Shown here in pieces: positions 43,508 through 53,699 of a stretch of 64,000 nucleotides of DNA (its first letter is position 1; each line of letters opens with the position of its first letter). The notes beneath the pieces were generated by a model. The model saw only the letters and a list, made by a program, of their open reading frames with translations. It ran no database searches and had not been told where the DNA came from. Source of the stretch: Linnemannia schmuckeri. Lineage: Eukaryota > Mortierellomycota > Mortierellomycetes > Mortierellales > Mortierellaceae. Location: contig JANATG010000012.1 in assembly GCA_029449235.1 (NCBI GenBank), forward strand, positions 1,736,001-1,800,000, read 5' to 3'. The translations under genes and the position numbers were made by a program.

Positions 43508-46500
43508 TAGATGTTGTGGTCTGTACGGGGGTAAGAGTGTGAGGTGAGGTGAGGCAAGGTATAGTTTGGACGGAGGCAGGTGATAATGTTGAGAAGACAG
43601 AAGAGAAGGCGATAAGGGCGAGAGTTGAAGTAGAAAGTGTGAAGTCAAAGAAAGAGGAAAGTCGAAATAGGAAGGAAGAGGGTAGGATAGGAAATCAGAT
43701 GAAAGGAGTGGATTGAACAAGAGTTGAAGAAAGGAGAAGAGGAAAGGAGAGGAGTAAGTAAGAAAAGAACAAGGGAGTGGGTAAAACAAAAAATGAAGGC
43801 GTGCGTGAGTGAGCAGGAAAAGTAGACAGGAAGAAGAAAAGAAGGTAAAGGTAAGAAAGGAGGGTTAGTTGGGAACAATTGGGCATTGGGCATCAATATT
43901 TAGAAATGAGGAGAGATGGGTGAATTATTAGATGTCGGTGACCCTGGTATCATCATCATATGCCAAGGGTGGATGGGTGAGTGACCCTTGTTCTTTTTTT
44001 TTTTCAAAGTACCAGCTACCAGGGTACCAGAACGGAGAATGCGACACAGAAAGAAGAAAAAGGGGGATATGATTGCAAGGGAGGACGGGCAATGTGAATG
44101 AAAGAGGGAGTCTTTATCCATATTTTCTTACGTCCCATTGAAAGGTGAAAGAGACGAAACAACTAAAACACGAACCAGGGCAGAGACAGAAAAACAACAA
44201 AAAAAAGACCGGAAAATAATATCCCTTTTTCAATGAAAGGTGTAAGGAAAAGAGGGCAATGAATAGTATAGGCTAACGTTCTAGTGTCTTCTTTTTTTTG
44301 TTACTTGGTAAAGTATAGTAGTAGTCTTATTACTGCTCAACTCAACTCTCTCCTACACACACTCTTGCTTGCTACTCCCACGATGTATAAATACAGAGCA
44401 CTTCGTTCTTTTCTTGCTTGTTGTTGTTGTCAAGGGTCTTTTTATTCTTTCGAATATTCTCGCTTTGCTTATTTATCAAGCCGAAAAAAGTGGTGGCAAA
44501 GGTGAAAAAAAAAAAAAAAAAAAAAAAAACCTTTGCTTCGTTTGCGTTTTTGTGGTTGTCGGTGTTATTTTACCTTTGTATGCGATGTGGGCGAACTGAT
44601 CAATGAAAGGATGTAAGTGAACAAAGAAAGTGTGAGAGAATAAAGAATGAAATGGAGGCTGTAGTGGGCGTAAATAAGAAGAGTAGGAAAAAGAACAAAC
44701 AATCACTGTACAAGAATGAAAGTCCCCGAGGAGAAAACCGAGAGAAGTGCAGGATTAAAAGAGAGAGAGAGAGAGTCGCGAGGATAAGGAAAAAGAAAGG
44801 GTGAAGTGAGTAAGGTGCAGAGGTGATGTCACACGAGAGAATGAGAAAGGGTGGAACTGAGGGTAGAGGTGAGGATCGAGGTGAGGGTGGAGGCGAGGAA
44901 AAAGGAGAGAGTGTAATGATGGAAGGAAAGAAAGGATAAGAGGAAGAGAGTGTGATGGATGAAAGAGTAAGAGAGAGAGAGAAAGAGCGAGAAGGAGAGA
45001 GAGGAGCGATGAGAATGAAAGAGGTGTGAAGAAGGAACAGATGAGAGAAAAGGAAACTAAAGAGCAGCAAAGACCGAGAAATGAACGACCACAAAAAAAA
45101 AGAGCGCAAAAATGATAATGTATCCATGGACGTGTCCCTTTCTCGCAAAACAACACAAACGAACTAACAAACAAACAAACAAACAAACAAACTAATAACA
45201 AGCTAGCAAGGTTACTCGCATTGTCAGATCGACACTCTCAGACAAGATACAACGCGAATTGCATCCAACATCTCATATCCAACAAAGTATCTTGTAAACA
45301 AAATCATCGACAATACTATGCCATTGTGCACATCTTCCTTCCTTTCTTCCTGCTTCCCCCCCCCCCCCCCCCCCCCTCCCCGACAATGCTCAAATCATCC
45401 AACTTGATCGAAAACATGCATCCACCGTTGAATTTGCTCTTATTCCGTTCTTTCTTCCTTTTTTACAAATTTTACAAGGGGGCAGGGCATACACACAGCC
45501 CATCCTTCAACACCTCTTTCTTACTGCTCTAGTCTTCTTGGCAGGAAGGGTGAGTAAGACGTCCTTCCTCCTCTCGCCAGTCACTGGCTGCATCTTCAGC
45601 CTCACACCTCCCTCAGCCTGGGCCTAGGGATTGGATCTTAATGCTACTCTCAGTCTCCAAGGCTGGGACCCTTATCCTCGTTTCAAGCATCCTACAACTC
45701 AACCAACCACATCTTACACACATCTCTTGCTTTCATAGCACTTGAACCCCCTATCATTCAGATTTTCGACTCCACTGTTTAGCAATTTCGACTCAGATCC
45801 TTCAAAACGTTCGTTGACCCACCTCCTACAACACACACAACAGCCTCCTCCTTCCCCAATCTATTCATCCCGCCTAAAAGAAATGAAAAAAAAAATACTT
45901 TCGTCCGATCATGCTCCAAAGGCGTCTCCAAACAATACTTACTCGCCATCGCCCATCCTCTCTGCATTCAAGGAACAAGGTTCAGCCCTGAACTGCACCT
46001 CATGCACCTTGTACCTTTTTTTTTACTTCCCATCCAACGAACTTGTCCGCCTGCACCACCTCCCACTCACCTGTTGCTGCCTTATGTTGTTGCTGAATTA
46101 TGAGCTAGGCTTTGTTTCGATCCGTAATTGCTCTCAGTCTAAAACGCATTCATTCATTCAGGTAATAACACTAGAGAAGGCAAGGAAGGCAGGGAGGACC
46201 CATCTCAGTTCCCAAAAGGCATTTTCGAAAGAGTACTGCAGAGCTGACGAAGGAAGGGGAAAGAGGTTGTGTGTTTTGCGTTGTTTTGGTCCATGGTGAT
46301 AACTGTAACTTCTTTTTTGAACTATTTTGACCCACTCAACTCCCAGATAAAAAAAATTCCGTTTATCGTGTAGCCCTTGTGTTTCAATGGGCTGTTGCAC
46401 AGACGAAAAGGTCCTCAAAAAAACAATAATGGACAGGCGGGCAGACAGGCAAACAGTGTCGTCGGCTCCTAGTCAAACATGCGACAACAAAGACAAGAAT

Positions 46501-47246
46501 ACCCTTTTTCGCGCCTTTTTTATCTTTTCACCCACACTGCCTCGCTTTACCACTTACAATCTAAAACTTATCCATTTTCAACAAAAAAACAAAGACGCGC
46601 TTGACGTTGTGTGTTGAAAAAGTCAAAATTAGAAACAAAGGAGGGGTGGATCTAACTAACGAACAGACAGGGACAGGACAAAACGACCCATGACTATGCC
46701 CGCCGGACACTTTTGCAACCCCTCATTCAACCCGTCCCTCCCTCCGTTGTAAATCAATTGGGACATTTATAGAATTGCTTACCAACCAACCATCTAGCCT
46801 TTGTCACCTAATTTTATGACTTTTACTAGGCGGCATCATTGGCTCAATTGGCCGGTTCCTTATCTCTTTTTTTCTCACAAGACCCTCATATTCCGTTCGG
46901 CCGATCAATGAAGTCATGGCACCCATAATTGTCTCGCTTCGATTGAAAAACTAGTGCACCAAATGTCCACCGATCGTCATGGCATTGAAAAAGTTCTAGC
47001 GCCAGCGATATCCAATTTTTATACAAAAAGCCCAATGTGTTTAGATTGATGTCTGCGCGAGGTTTAATACCACAAATTTGGTATCATTGGCACTTCCAGC
47101 TCGCAAAATTAAGCATACAAGAGTTTACATGACAAATGACGGCGGTTGTATTCGTTTTCAATAGGAAATTGTTTCTCACTGTATTTTTATCCATATACAT
47201 CATCTACAAACAAGCATCTCATACCCTCAAAGACACCCAAACGTAT
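43508..47246. other. 3.7-kb intergenic region, low complexity
   Basis: Next to the RhoGEF start is a long purine-rich plus-strand stretch (43560-43870 and 44590-45110, GAGAG and AAAGG types), so CT-rich on the gene strand. A 25-base A run lies at 44505-44529 and a 21-base C run at 45356-45376. A frame at about 45880-46299 begins at an ATG with a Lys-rich start, but has a biased Cys/Leu/Ser composition and no domain. I do not accept it. Nothing else recognised. Confidence 0.4.
45356..45376. repeat. 21-base poly-C tract
   Basis: An uninterrupted C run on the plus strand followed by TCCCC, in an AT/CT-rich intergenic gap. Second long C run of the window (the other is at 21284). Confidence 0.9.
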
Positions 47247-48991
47247 CTACGCATAGACGTCAACGGCCTCGGCTTCCATGGTAAGCGCAGTCTTCCTCAC
47301 ATTCTCATTCCAGGCTACAAGACGCTCCTGCATACCCTTGATCTGATTCCTGTCAAGGACACGGGGCTGCACCCAGTGTACACGGACAACGGCGTCCACT
47401 TGATCAATTGACCCCTTGATCAATCCCAACGAAAGTGCCTTCATCACCAAAATCTCAACCTCCTCCAACGGCAACTTGGTCTCGGAAGAAATTGTCCCAA
47501 AAGGGATCGATCGGTTGTCTGAGCTGCGCTTGAACACTGTCTCTGTCAGCGACATCAGGCAAATCTTTTGACGCAACGCCGTCATGTTTGACTGCAAGAT
47601 GTTCTATAAGATCGATCATGCAATTAGAAGAATGTACAGTTAGCACTTTTGTAAGGTGGATTAAGCAGGCATCAACAATGTCAACAACTCAAAAGAGTCC
47701 TTACCTCTTGGGCAAAGTGAGGAGCAAGGGCCTCGAACTTTCCAATGTCGCCGCTGTTAAAAGCAAAGAGCAAGTTCTTCAACCATTCGCGTTCCGTTCC
47801 AACAAGCGACTCCAAGATTGGGTGCATCAGCTACATGTGAGAGAGTAAATTGCGGGAATAGTTTAGTCTTCTGCTCACTACATCCAGTCAGGCATGGTGT
47901 CCACTCAAAATCTGTCGAGATATCAAAAGACTTACGAGCTCGCCAAAGTTATAGATGGAATCTCCGAGGAGTGCAGAAAGTGCAAGATCGTTGGCACGGC
48001 TGGCTTTCTCGGCAGCAGAGAGGTCATCAATGCTGACACAGGCCAAATACAATAACGCGTTCTTGTAGTACTTGGCATAGTCCGCCTTGATCTATACACA
48101 CATACCCATACCAATGTGAAAGACAACTGACGTTAGTTATCTGGCTCGTTCTCAAAATCAGTTCCCCTGATTCAGAGAAAATCGAAAAAAAATCCAAGGT
48201 AAAGTTACCTTATAGTAGTCAGCAGAGACGCGGAGGAAACTGGCGTTGATCTGGGGGTCGACGGAATCAAAGCTATCGAGGTACTTTCCACACTCCTCCA
48301 GATCCTTCTTGGTCGTATCCAGATCGCCCAACAACAGTCCGAAATGAGTCGTCTCCATCTTTGCCAACACATACGCCTCCCTCGTCTCGTCTCTGTTGAC
48401 CTTTTCCGTCAATGCCTTCAAAAATTCTCTTGCCTCCTTGGGATCTAACCGTATGCAATCACAAGGTAAGAGGTCACTGTTAAGTTGGGTAGCAAGGTGT
48501 CATGCATGATAAGGTGATTGCCGCAGTTGATCTGACTATATCCATGACTGACTGAACAGTAGTCAGACCTATTCGTTACCTGGGATCTGCTTGGCGGCAG
48601 AAACGCCCAAGGACACCAGCTTCTGCTGGCTCATCTTTGCCTCCCAATCCGCGATGAAGTTGTTGTACAGGCCCACTTGGAGAGGCCCTGACTCTGGCTT
48701 TGATACAAACTCCTGCACCGCCAATGTCAACTGATGCCACAACCTAATCATGAAAAGTATGAAAGTTACAAGGTTAGCCTCTGAGTGAAAAGAAGGGCGT
48801 TTGACAGGCTTGTCCTATCAACCTTTTACACAAAGAATGACAGCGTCTTTGTTGAACGGTAAGAAAATAAAAGGTATAACATACTTGCGCTCGTAGAGGT
48901 CTTCGAAGGTATTGTAGTAGTTCTGGAGCGATGCAGGTGCCTGCTGCTTCTGGGAAGCGAGGAACTGAGGGATATCCGAGTCAATCTCCAT
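47247..48991 (-). CDS. RPN9: 26S proteasome regulatory subunit RPN9/PSMD13
   Basis: Six exons on the minus strand: 48991-48885, 48743-48580, 48444-48209, 48091-47936, 47830-47705, 47603-47247; 381 residues (human PSMD13: 376). Rpn9 is a PCI-domain subunit of the 19S lid, which deubiquitinates and feeds substrates to the 20S core. Family matches are LWHQLTLAVQEFVSKP, YYKNALLYLACVSIDDL, GDSIYNFGELLMHPILESL, FAFNSGDIGKFEALAPHFAQ and the winged-helix C-terminus VEILVMKALSLGLIKGSIDQ followed by VHWVQPRVLDRNQIKGM. Every junction is in frame. The PCI domain occupies about 180-345. It is divergent from the carboxypeptidase gene; shared control is not evident, and no PACE-type element is seen in the intergenic sequence. 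Confidence 0.95.
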
Positions 48992-49674
48992 TGTATGTGT
49001 GTCTGTGTCTGTTAGCCTGTGTGGTTGGTTGTTGGTGGTTGATTCCTGTGGGTATCGAGTTTGACTTGTTTGTTGTTGCTATTGGTTGTTGTTATTGGTG
49101 TTGAAGAGAAGTAAAGGAATGAAGAAAAGTAGAACGTTGAATGAATGCGCGTACTCTTTTGTTCTTGCTGCCTTCTGTGTGCGGACGTGTCTTTTTTGGA
49201 CGTGTGAGAGAGAGGGTGACGTATATGCTTGTCAATTAAAGATTATTTATTCAATTATGGGTCTTCTTGATTAATCGCATGTACTGCATTCTTAATCCTC
49301 CAGTATTCAAAGATTGAGACCCAAAAGAGAACCGTGCATCCCTCTGTCTCTTTTCTTTTTTTTTTTGCTTTCATTTCCGCCCTTCCCATTGCTCTCGTCT
49401 TCTTTTTCAATCCCCTCTCAATCCTTCTTTCTCTTCTTTCTTTTCATCTTTCCTTCTTTTCTTCTTTCCCTCTTTCCTTCTTTCCCTCTTTCCTTCTTTC
49501 CCTCTTTCCTTCTTTCCTTCTTTCCTTTCTTCCTCTTCCCTCCCTCTCCTCCCTCTCCTCCCTCTCCTCCCTCTCCTCCCTCTCCTCCCTCTCCTCTCTC
49601 TCTTTCTCGCACACACAGTTCCCGCGAACACGTCGCCAAACAAGTGAGCAACACAAGCACAAACAATTCACACA
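48992..49674. other. Divergent promoter RPN9/carboxypeptidase with CT minisatellite
   Basis: 683 bp. The RPN9 side is G/T-rich (TTGTTGTTGG types). The carboxypeptidase side is an extreme pyrimidine tract, listed separately. No gene. Confidence 0.45.
49464..49595. repeat. Two adjacent pyrimidine minisatellites
   Basis: A 16-bp unit of the TTTCCCTCTTTCCTTC type repeats imperfectly at about 49464-49530. A 9-bp unit CCCTCTCCT then repeats six times perfectly at 49542-49595. Both lie 80-210 bp upstream of the carboxypeptidase ATG, so within its leader or core promoter. Confidence 0.85.
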
Positions 49675-52363
49675 ATGCGTCGAACCTGGACTACTGCCAC
49701 CGTGGCTCTGTCCTGTGCCGTTCTCTGTATCGCATACCCGCAGCCCATCGATACCTTCCAGCAGCATACTTTTACTCCTGGTCACCATGGCCACCACAAT
49801 ATTAACAACAATGACGAAACTATTCAGACATACGCACGATTTGACGGCGAACAAGTTCTCCGCTTCGATGTCTCCAACCTCGCCCAGCTCAAGCTACTCC
49901 AAAATACCGTCGAGGTAAACATCTCTTCTCTGCTTTGTGCCTCTCTTTCCCTCCTTCCTTCCTTGCTTTCCGGCTCTCTTACACTCACTACTCCTCCCCT
50001 CCGCTTGTTCAATGTACTCACCCTCTTCCCTCTCATTTTCGTTCTCCATTTTCTGACCGTTTGAATTCGTTTTTATTGTGCACACAAACAAACCCTCGCG
50101 TGAGAGAAAAAAATCAAATGGGATCGGTGACCCTGATCCCTGAATGGGATAATTCATATCCTCATGTTTGTTTTGGTTGAGGTTGCTCTCTTCTTTTGGA
50201 CTCGTTCTTCATGTCTGTTGTGGTCGTTTGTGTTCCCTCCAATCCAATTGCATTCTTTTTTCGCCCTCGTGTGCACACCATTGTTTACAATTAAACAAAG
50301 ACCAGCCCATACAACACACAACATGTGCACACGACCAAAATACATGCATACAGCAAGACTGATACCTAATCTTATACACATGCACATAGAAAGAGAACTT
50401 GGACCTGTGGTCAAACTTGAGGATCGGTACCGTGGATCTTCGAGTCCCCGCCTCCAAAATTGACACTCCCACAGTCAAGGCCATCACTGACGCAATCCCC
50501 TCAACCGTCATGATCCCCGACCTCCAGGACCTCATCCCCACCCAATCCCCCGCCCTCACCCTCCTCGAACGACCAAACATCAATGAGAATTGGAACTTTA
50601 CGGACAACTCGTTCTGGCACCAGTACCACGACTTTGCAACCCTCAACAATTTCACAGAGACGATGGTCCATCAATACCCTGACCTTGTTAAGCGAGTGTC
50701 GATCGGAAAGACCTTTGAAGGACGAGAGATCTTTGGAATGTCTATTCATGGGTTCAAGCAGAAGAAGGATAAGAAGGATAAGAAGAAGAAGAAAAAGAAG
50801 AGTAAGAGCTGGTTCTTTGCGGATGATGAGGATGACTTTGAAGATTACGAAGGAAACGACGATGAACAGGATACTATTGACATGGACGAATCGACAGTAT
50901 CAGTAACGAATGAGAAGGGTGGCGACATTGTGTCGTCCTGGTGGTCGTGGCTCTTCAACACCACCCCCAGACAGTCTATCCGCAAACCCTCCAGGCCTAA
51001 GAAGCACCCCAAGGCTATTGTCCTCCATGCAGCCCAGCACGCCAGAGGTAACGCCCGCCTGCATTTTTTTCATCCTCTTAGCATCATTATTGCATATCCG
51101 TATACACACAACATCGCAAAATGGGCAAACAAGAGAATGAAGGTGCTTAGTCCAGCCCTTCCTTGTCCATCCCGTCCGTCAAAAATGAATTTCATCAGAT
51201 CGTTATCGATCGCTCTCGCATTTTTTTTTTCAACGCACGAGGGGTCGGGGTGAGAAAGATGTGCATAAGAACATGAATTTAATTCTTTCCTCCTCTCCCC
51301 AAATTGCACGATAGAATGGATTGGTCCAGCAGTGGTATCATACATCGCCAAAGAACTCATCATAGGCTACCACCATAACAAGAAAATCACCCGCCTACTT
51401 GACCAATTTGAGTTTGTCATTGTCCCTGTGCTCAACGCCGACGGATATGTCTACACCTGGGAGCATAACCGCATGTGGAGAAAGAACCGTCAACCCACCT
51501 CCATCCCACTCTGCCCCGGCATCGTAAGTTTCGCTCTGCCTTTATTTCGGGTCGATACTTGTCTTTCGTTTCATTCTAGGATGTCCTGGCTGTGCCCTTT
51601 GTTTTTTTAAAGCTTGCCTTTCTCCTTTTCCTGACACTCCTTTGTTTTTTTTTTCTTACCCTTCAACAAAATAACCCCACAAAAAAACAGGATCCAAACA
51701 GGAACTGGGGATATATGTACGGTGGAGACGGCAGTTCCGCCAACCCCTGCAACGAAGGCTACCATGGCCCGGAAGCCTTCGCAGCTCTCGAATCCAAAAT
51801 GATGGCCAATTTCATTCTCGATCGCAAAAACGTTGTCGCATACATTGACTTCCATGCCTACTCCCAACTTTGGATGTCTCCTTTTGGGGGTGATTGTTCT
51901 CAGGTTCCAAAAGATGATGAGGATCTGATGGAGGGTGGGATGGGAGCTGCCAAGGCGCTGCATGATGTCCACGGAAAGAAGTTTTCTGTGGGGTCTATTT
52001 GTAATGTCATTTATCAGGCCTCTGGCGGGTCTATTGACTGGTATGTTGAGTGGTTTTTTTCGAGTGCTGTATTTTGTTTTGTTTTTTTTTTTTTGTGCGA
52101 CCGTATTTTTGGTTTTTTATTCTTGTCAGCGGCTTTCATTATCCTAAAGACATCTTTTCTTTTCATTTCGTATGAATGCAAATAGGACATACGCGGTAGG
52201 AAAAGTCAAGTACTCGTATGGAGTCGAACTACGCGACACAGGACGGTACGGATTCATGTTGCCCGAAGCCGAGATCTTGCCGTCCTCCGAAGAGACCATG
52301 GCCGGTGTCATGTATCTCGCCAACTTTATTCGTAAACGCGAGAAGCAGTGGGGCTTCAAGTGA
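49675..52363 (+). CDS. Secreted M14A zinc metallocarboxypeptidase
   Basis: Five exons, 49675-49914, 50390-51047, 51315-51523, 51691-52040 and 52186-52363, encode 544 residues. A signal peptide (MRRTWTTATVALSCAVLCIA) and a propeptide (about 50-150) precede the catalytic domain. The active site is complete after splicing: zinc ligands His297 and Glu300 in QHAREW (Glu codon split by an intron), the Arg-containing NADGYVYTWEHNRMWRKNR, Asn372-Arg373 in DPNRNW, third zinc ligand His424 in YIDFHAYSQL, Tyr477 in IYQASGGSIDW, and the general base Glu500 in SYGVELRDTGRYGF. Unlike Ecm14, which has lost catalytic residues, this one should be active. An unusual insertion of about 80 residues (about 203-284), polylysine then Asp/Glu-rich, sits just before the first zinc ligand. 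Confidence 0.93.
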
Positions 52364-52439
52364 TAACGCGAATGCGACAAAAAAAAGAATAAGCGTCCCT
52401 ACCACCATCAACCACCGTATATCCACTCAATAGTTTAAC

Positions 52440-52445
52440 AATAAA
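52440..52445 (+). terminator. AATAAA polyadenylation signal after the carboxypeptidase
   Basis: AATAAATAAATAAA begins 77 bp after the TGA. Overlapping copies of the canonical signal. Position and motif only. Confidence 0.45.
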
Positions 52446-52593
52446 TAAATAAAAAACAGTTTAACAAAATTCAAATCGGCGCGGAAGGAAGGGAAGGGAT
52501 ATACTTGGCGTTTATAAGCGAGTCCATTTGTCTAATCATCTAGGGGGCGGCGGTGGGAAGGATCATCGTCGCCATTGAGGATGACTTCTTTAA

Positions 52594-53650
52594 TCATCTG
52601 TGATCGCCGCTGCTGCTCCAGTACAGAACTTGCACCACCGCTAGTACTCTACAGGACCAACGAGCTATTCGGCTGTAACTGGATTGGCGACGGAGATTGG
52701 GAAGATGTGACGCTTCGGGAGATGGGGGAGAAAATGCCGAATGGTACTGAGTGGGAGAGACGGTGGATACCAGAGGGCGGGGTGCTAGTGGTAGGAGGTA
52801 TATTAGCATTTGGTATTGTACAGAAGGCATAGGCGAGGAAGGTGGAGATGTGAATGTTGAGCTGAAGGTGAGGACGGGAAAGTCGAGCGAGGAGGACATA
52901 CCCACGAGTTTCGACCGGACTTTAGTCGCGAATGCTACTGGCGACGATGAGGGAGGCATAAACTCAGTCCGCCGGTTCCTGCATGCACAATACATAACAA
53001 ACATTGCCACCGCAACCGCAGCTAATCCCAACGCCAACACACATCCAGAAATCACCATCGTATGGTTTCCCGTATGGCCCTCTCCTATATTTCCTCGATG
53101 TCCTCTGTGGTGACTCGGGTCAATTGAAGGTGGGACGTGTGCTACTCGTGGAGGTTGTGAAGGAGGGTTGGGAGTGTCGATTCCGTCGCGGCTGTAGAGT
53201 GTCCTTGTGCCCTCTCACCTTCCTTGTTTCTATTCCTCTCCACCCCTGGCTGCCGGGGTCGGAACGGGTACTGCGATGGGGTCAGGGTCAATTGGGATGA
53301 TGGCTTTGTCGTCAGTGGTTGAAAGGGATGGAAAAGGGTAGAGACTGAGATGAGGTTCTTGGAGTCCATCGATTCTGTAGATCGAATTACTCTCGGATCC
53401 GCCGGCCGCATTGGCCACGCCCCTGTGGACATCCTCAGGAGCACGCCGTTGACGCCACGGCTCCGTATTGCAACTAAGCATAAGTCCAGGTCCCGATGGA
53501 GCATTGTTTGAGGCAAAAGTCAATAAACGAGATAGTGAGGGTGATTGGCCTGCTAAACCGAGCATGTGGGCCGTTCTTGGAAGCAACCCAAGTATAATGC
53601 TGGTTTCAATGGCGTGTGTTTATTCATTGTTGCTGTTGTTTGTGTTGTGG
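52594..53650 (-). pseudogene. Decayed WSC-domain membrane protein
   Basis: On the minus strand the pieces are in WSC-sensor order but in different frames. Near 53590 is LYLGCFQE, the usual WSC start. Near 53535-53475 is FIDFCLKQCSIGTWTYA, TAG, LQYGA, matching the second and third cysteines and the Y-A-G-x-x-Y-G strand, with a nonsense codon in place of Gly. Near 53420 is ANAAGGSESNSIYRI, the closing CGG...SIYR block with its cysteines lost. A Pro-rich stalk follows, then a transmembrane helix (VISGCVLALGLAAVAVAMFV, 53058 downward), a YCACRNRR stop-transfer and a Ser/Pro-rich tail ending at 52594. Functional relatives are wall-stress sensors or secreted WSC proteins. A rescued model with unusual introns is possible but would have to skip the Cys losses. 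Confidence 0.5.
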
Positions 53651-53699
53651 AAAGAGACGAAGGTGGAAAGAGAAGGTGATGGTAGGAGTGACGACAAAG

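Noticed and set aside
45880..46299. ATG-started frame of about 140 codons upstream of RPN9
   Set aside because: It has a biased Cys/Leu/Ser/Pro composition, poly-Lys and poly-Phe runs from homopolymers, no domain and no splice partner.
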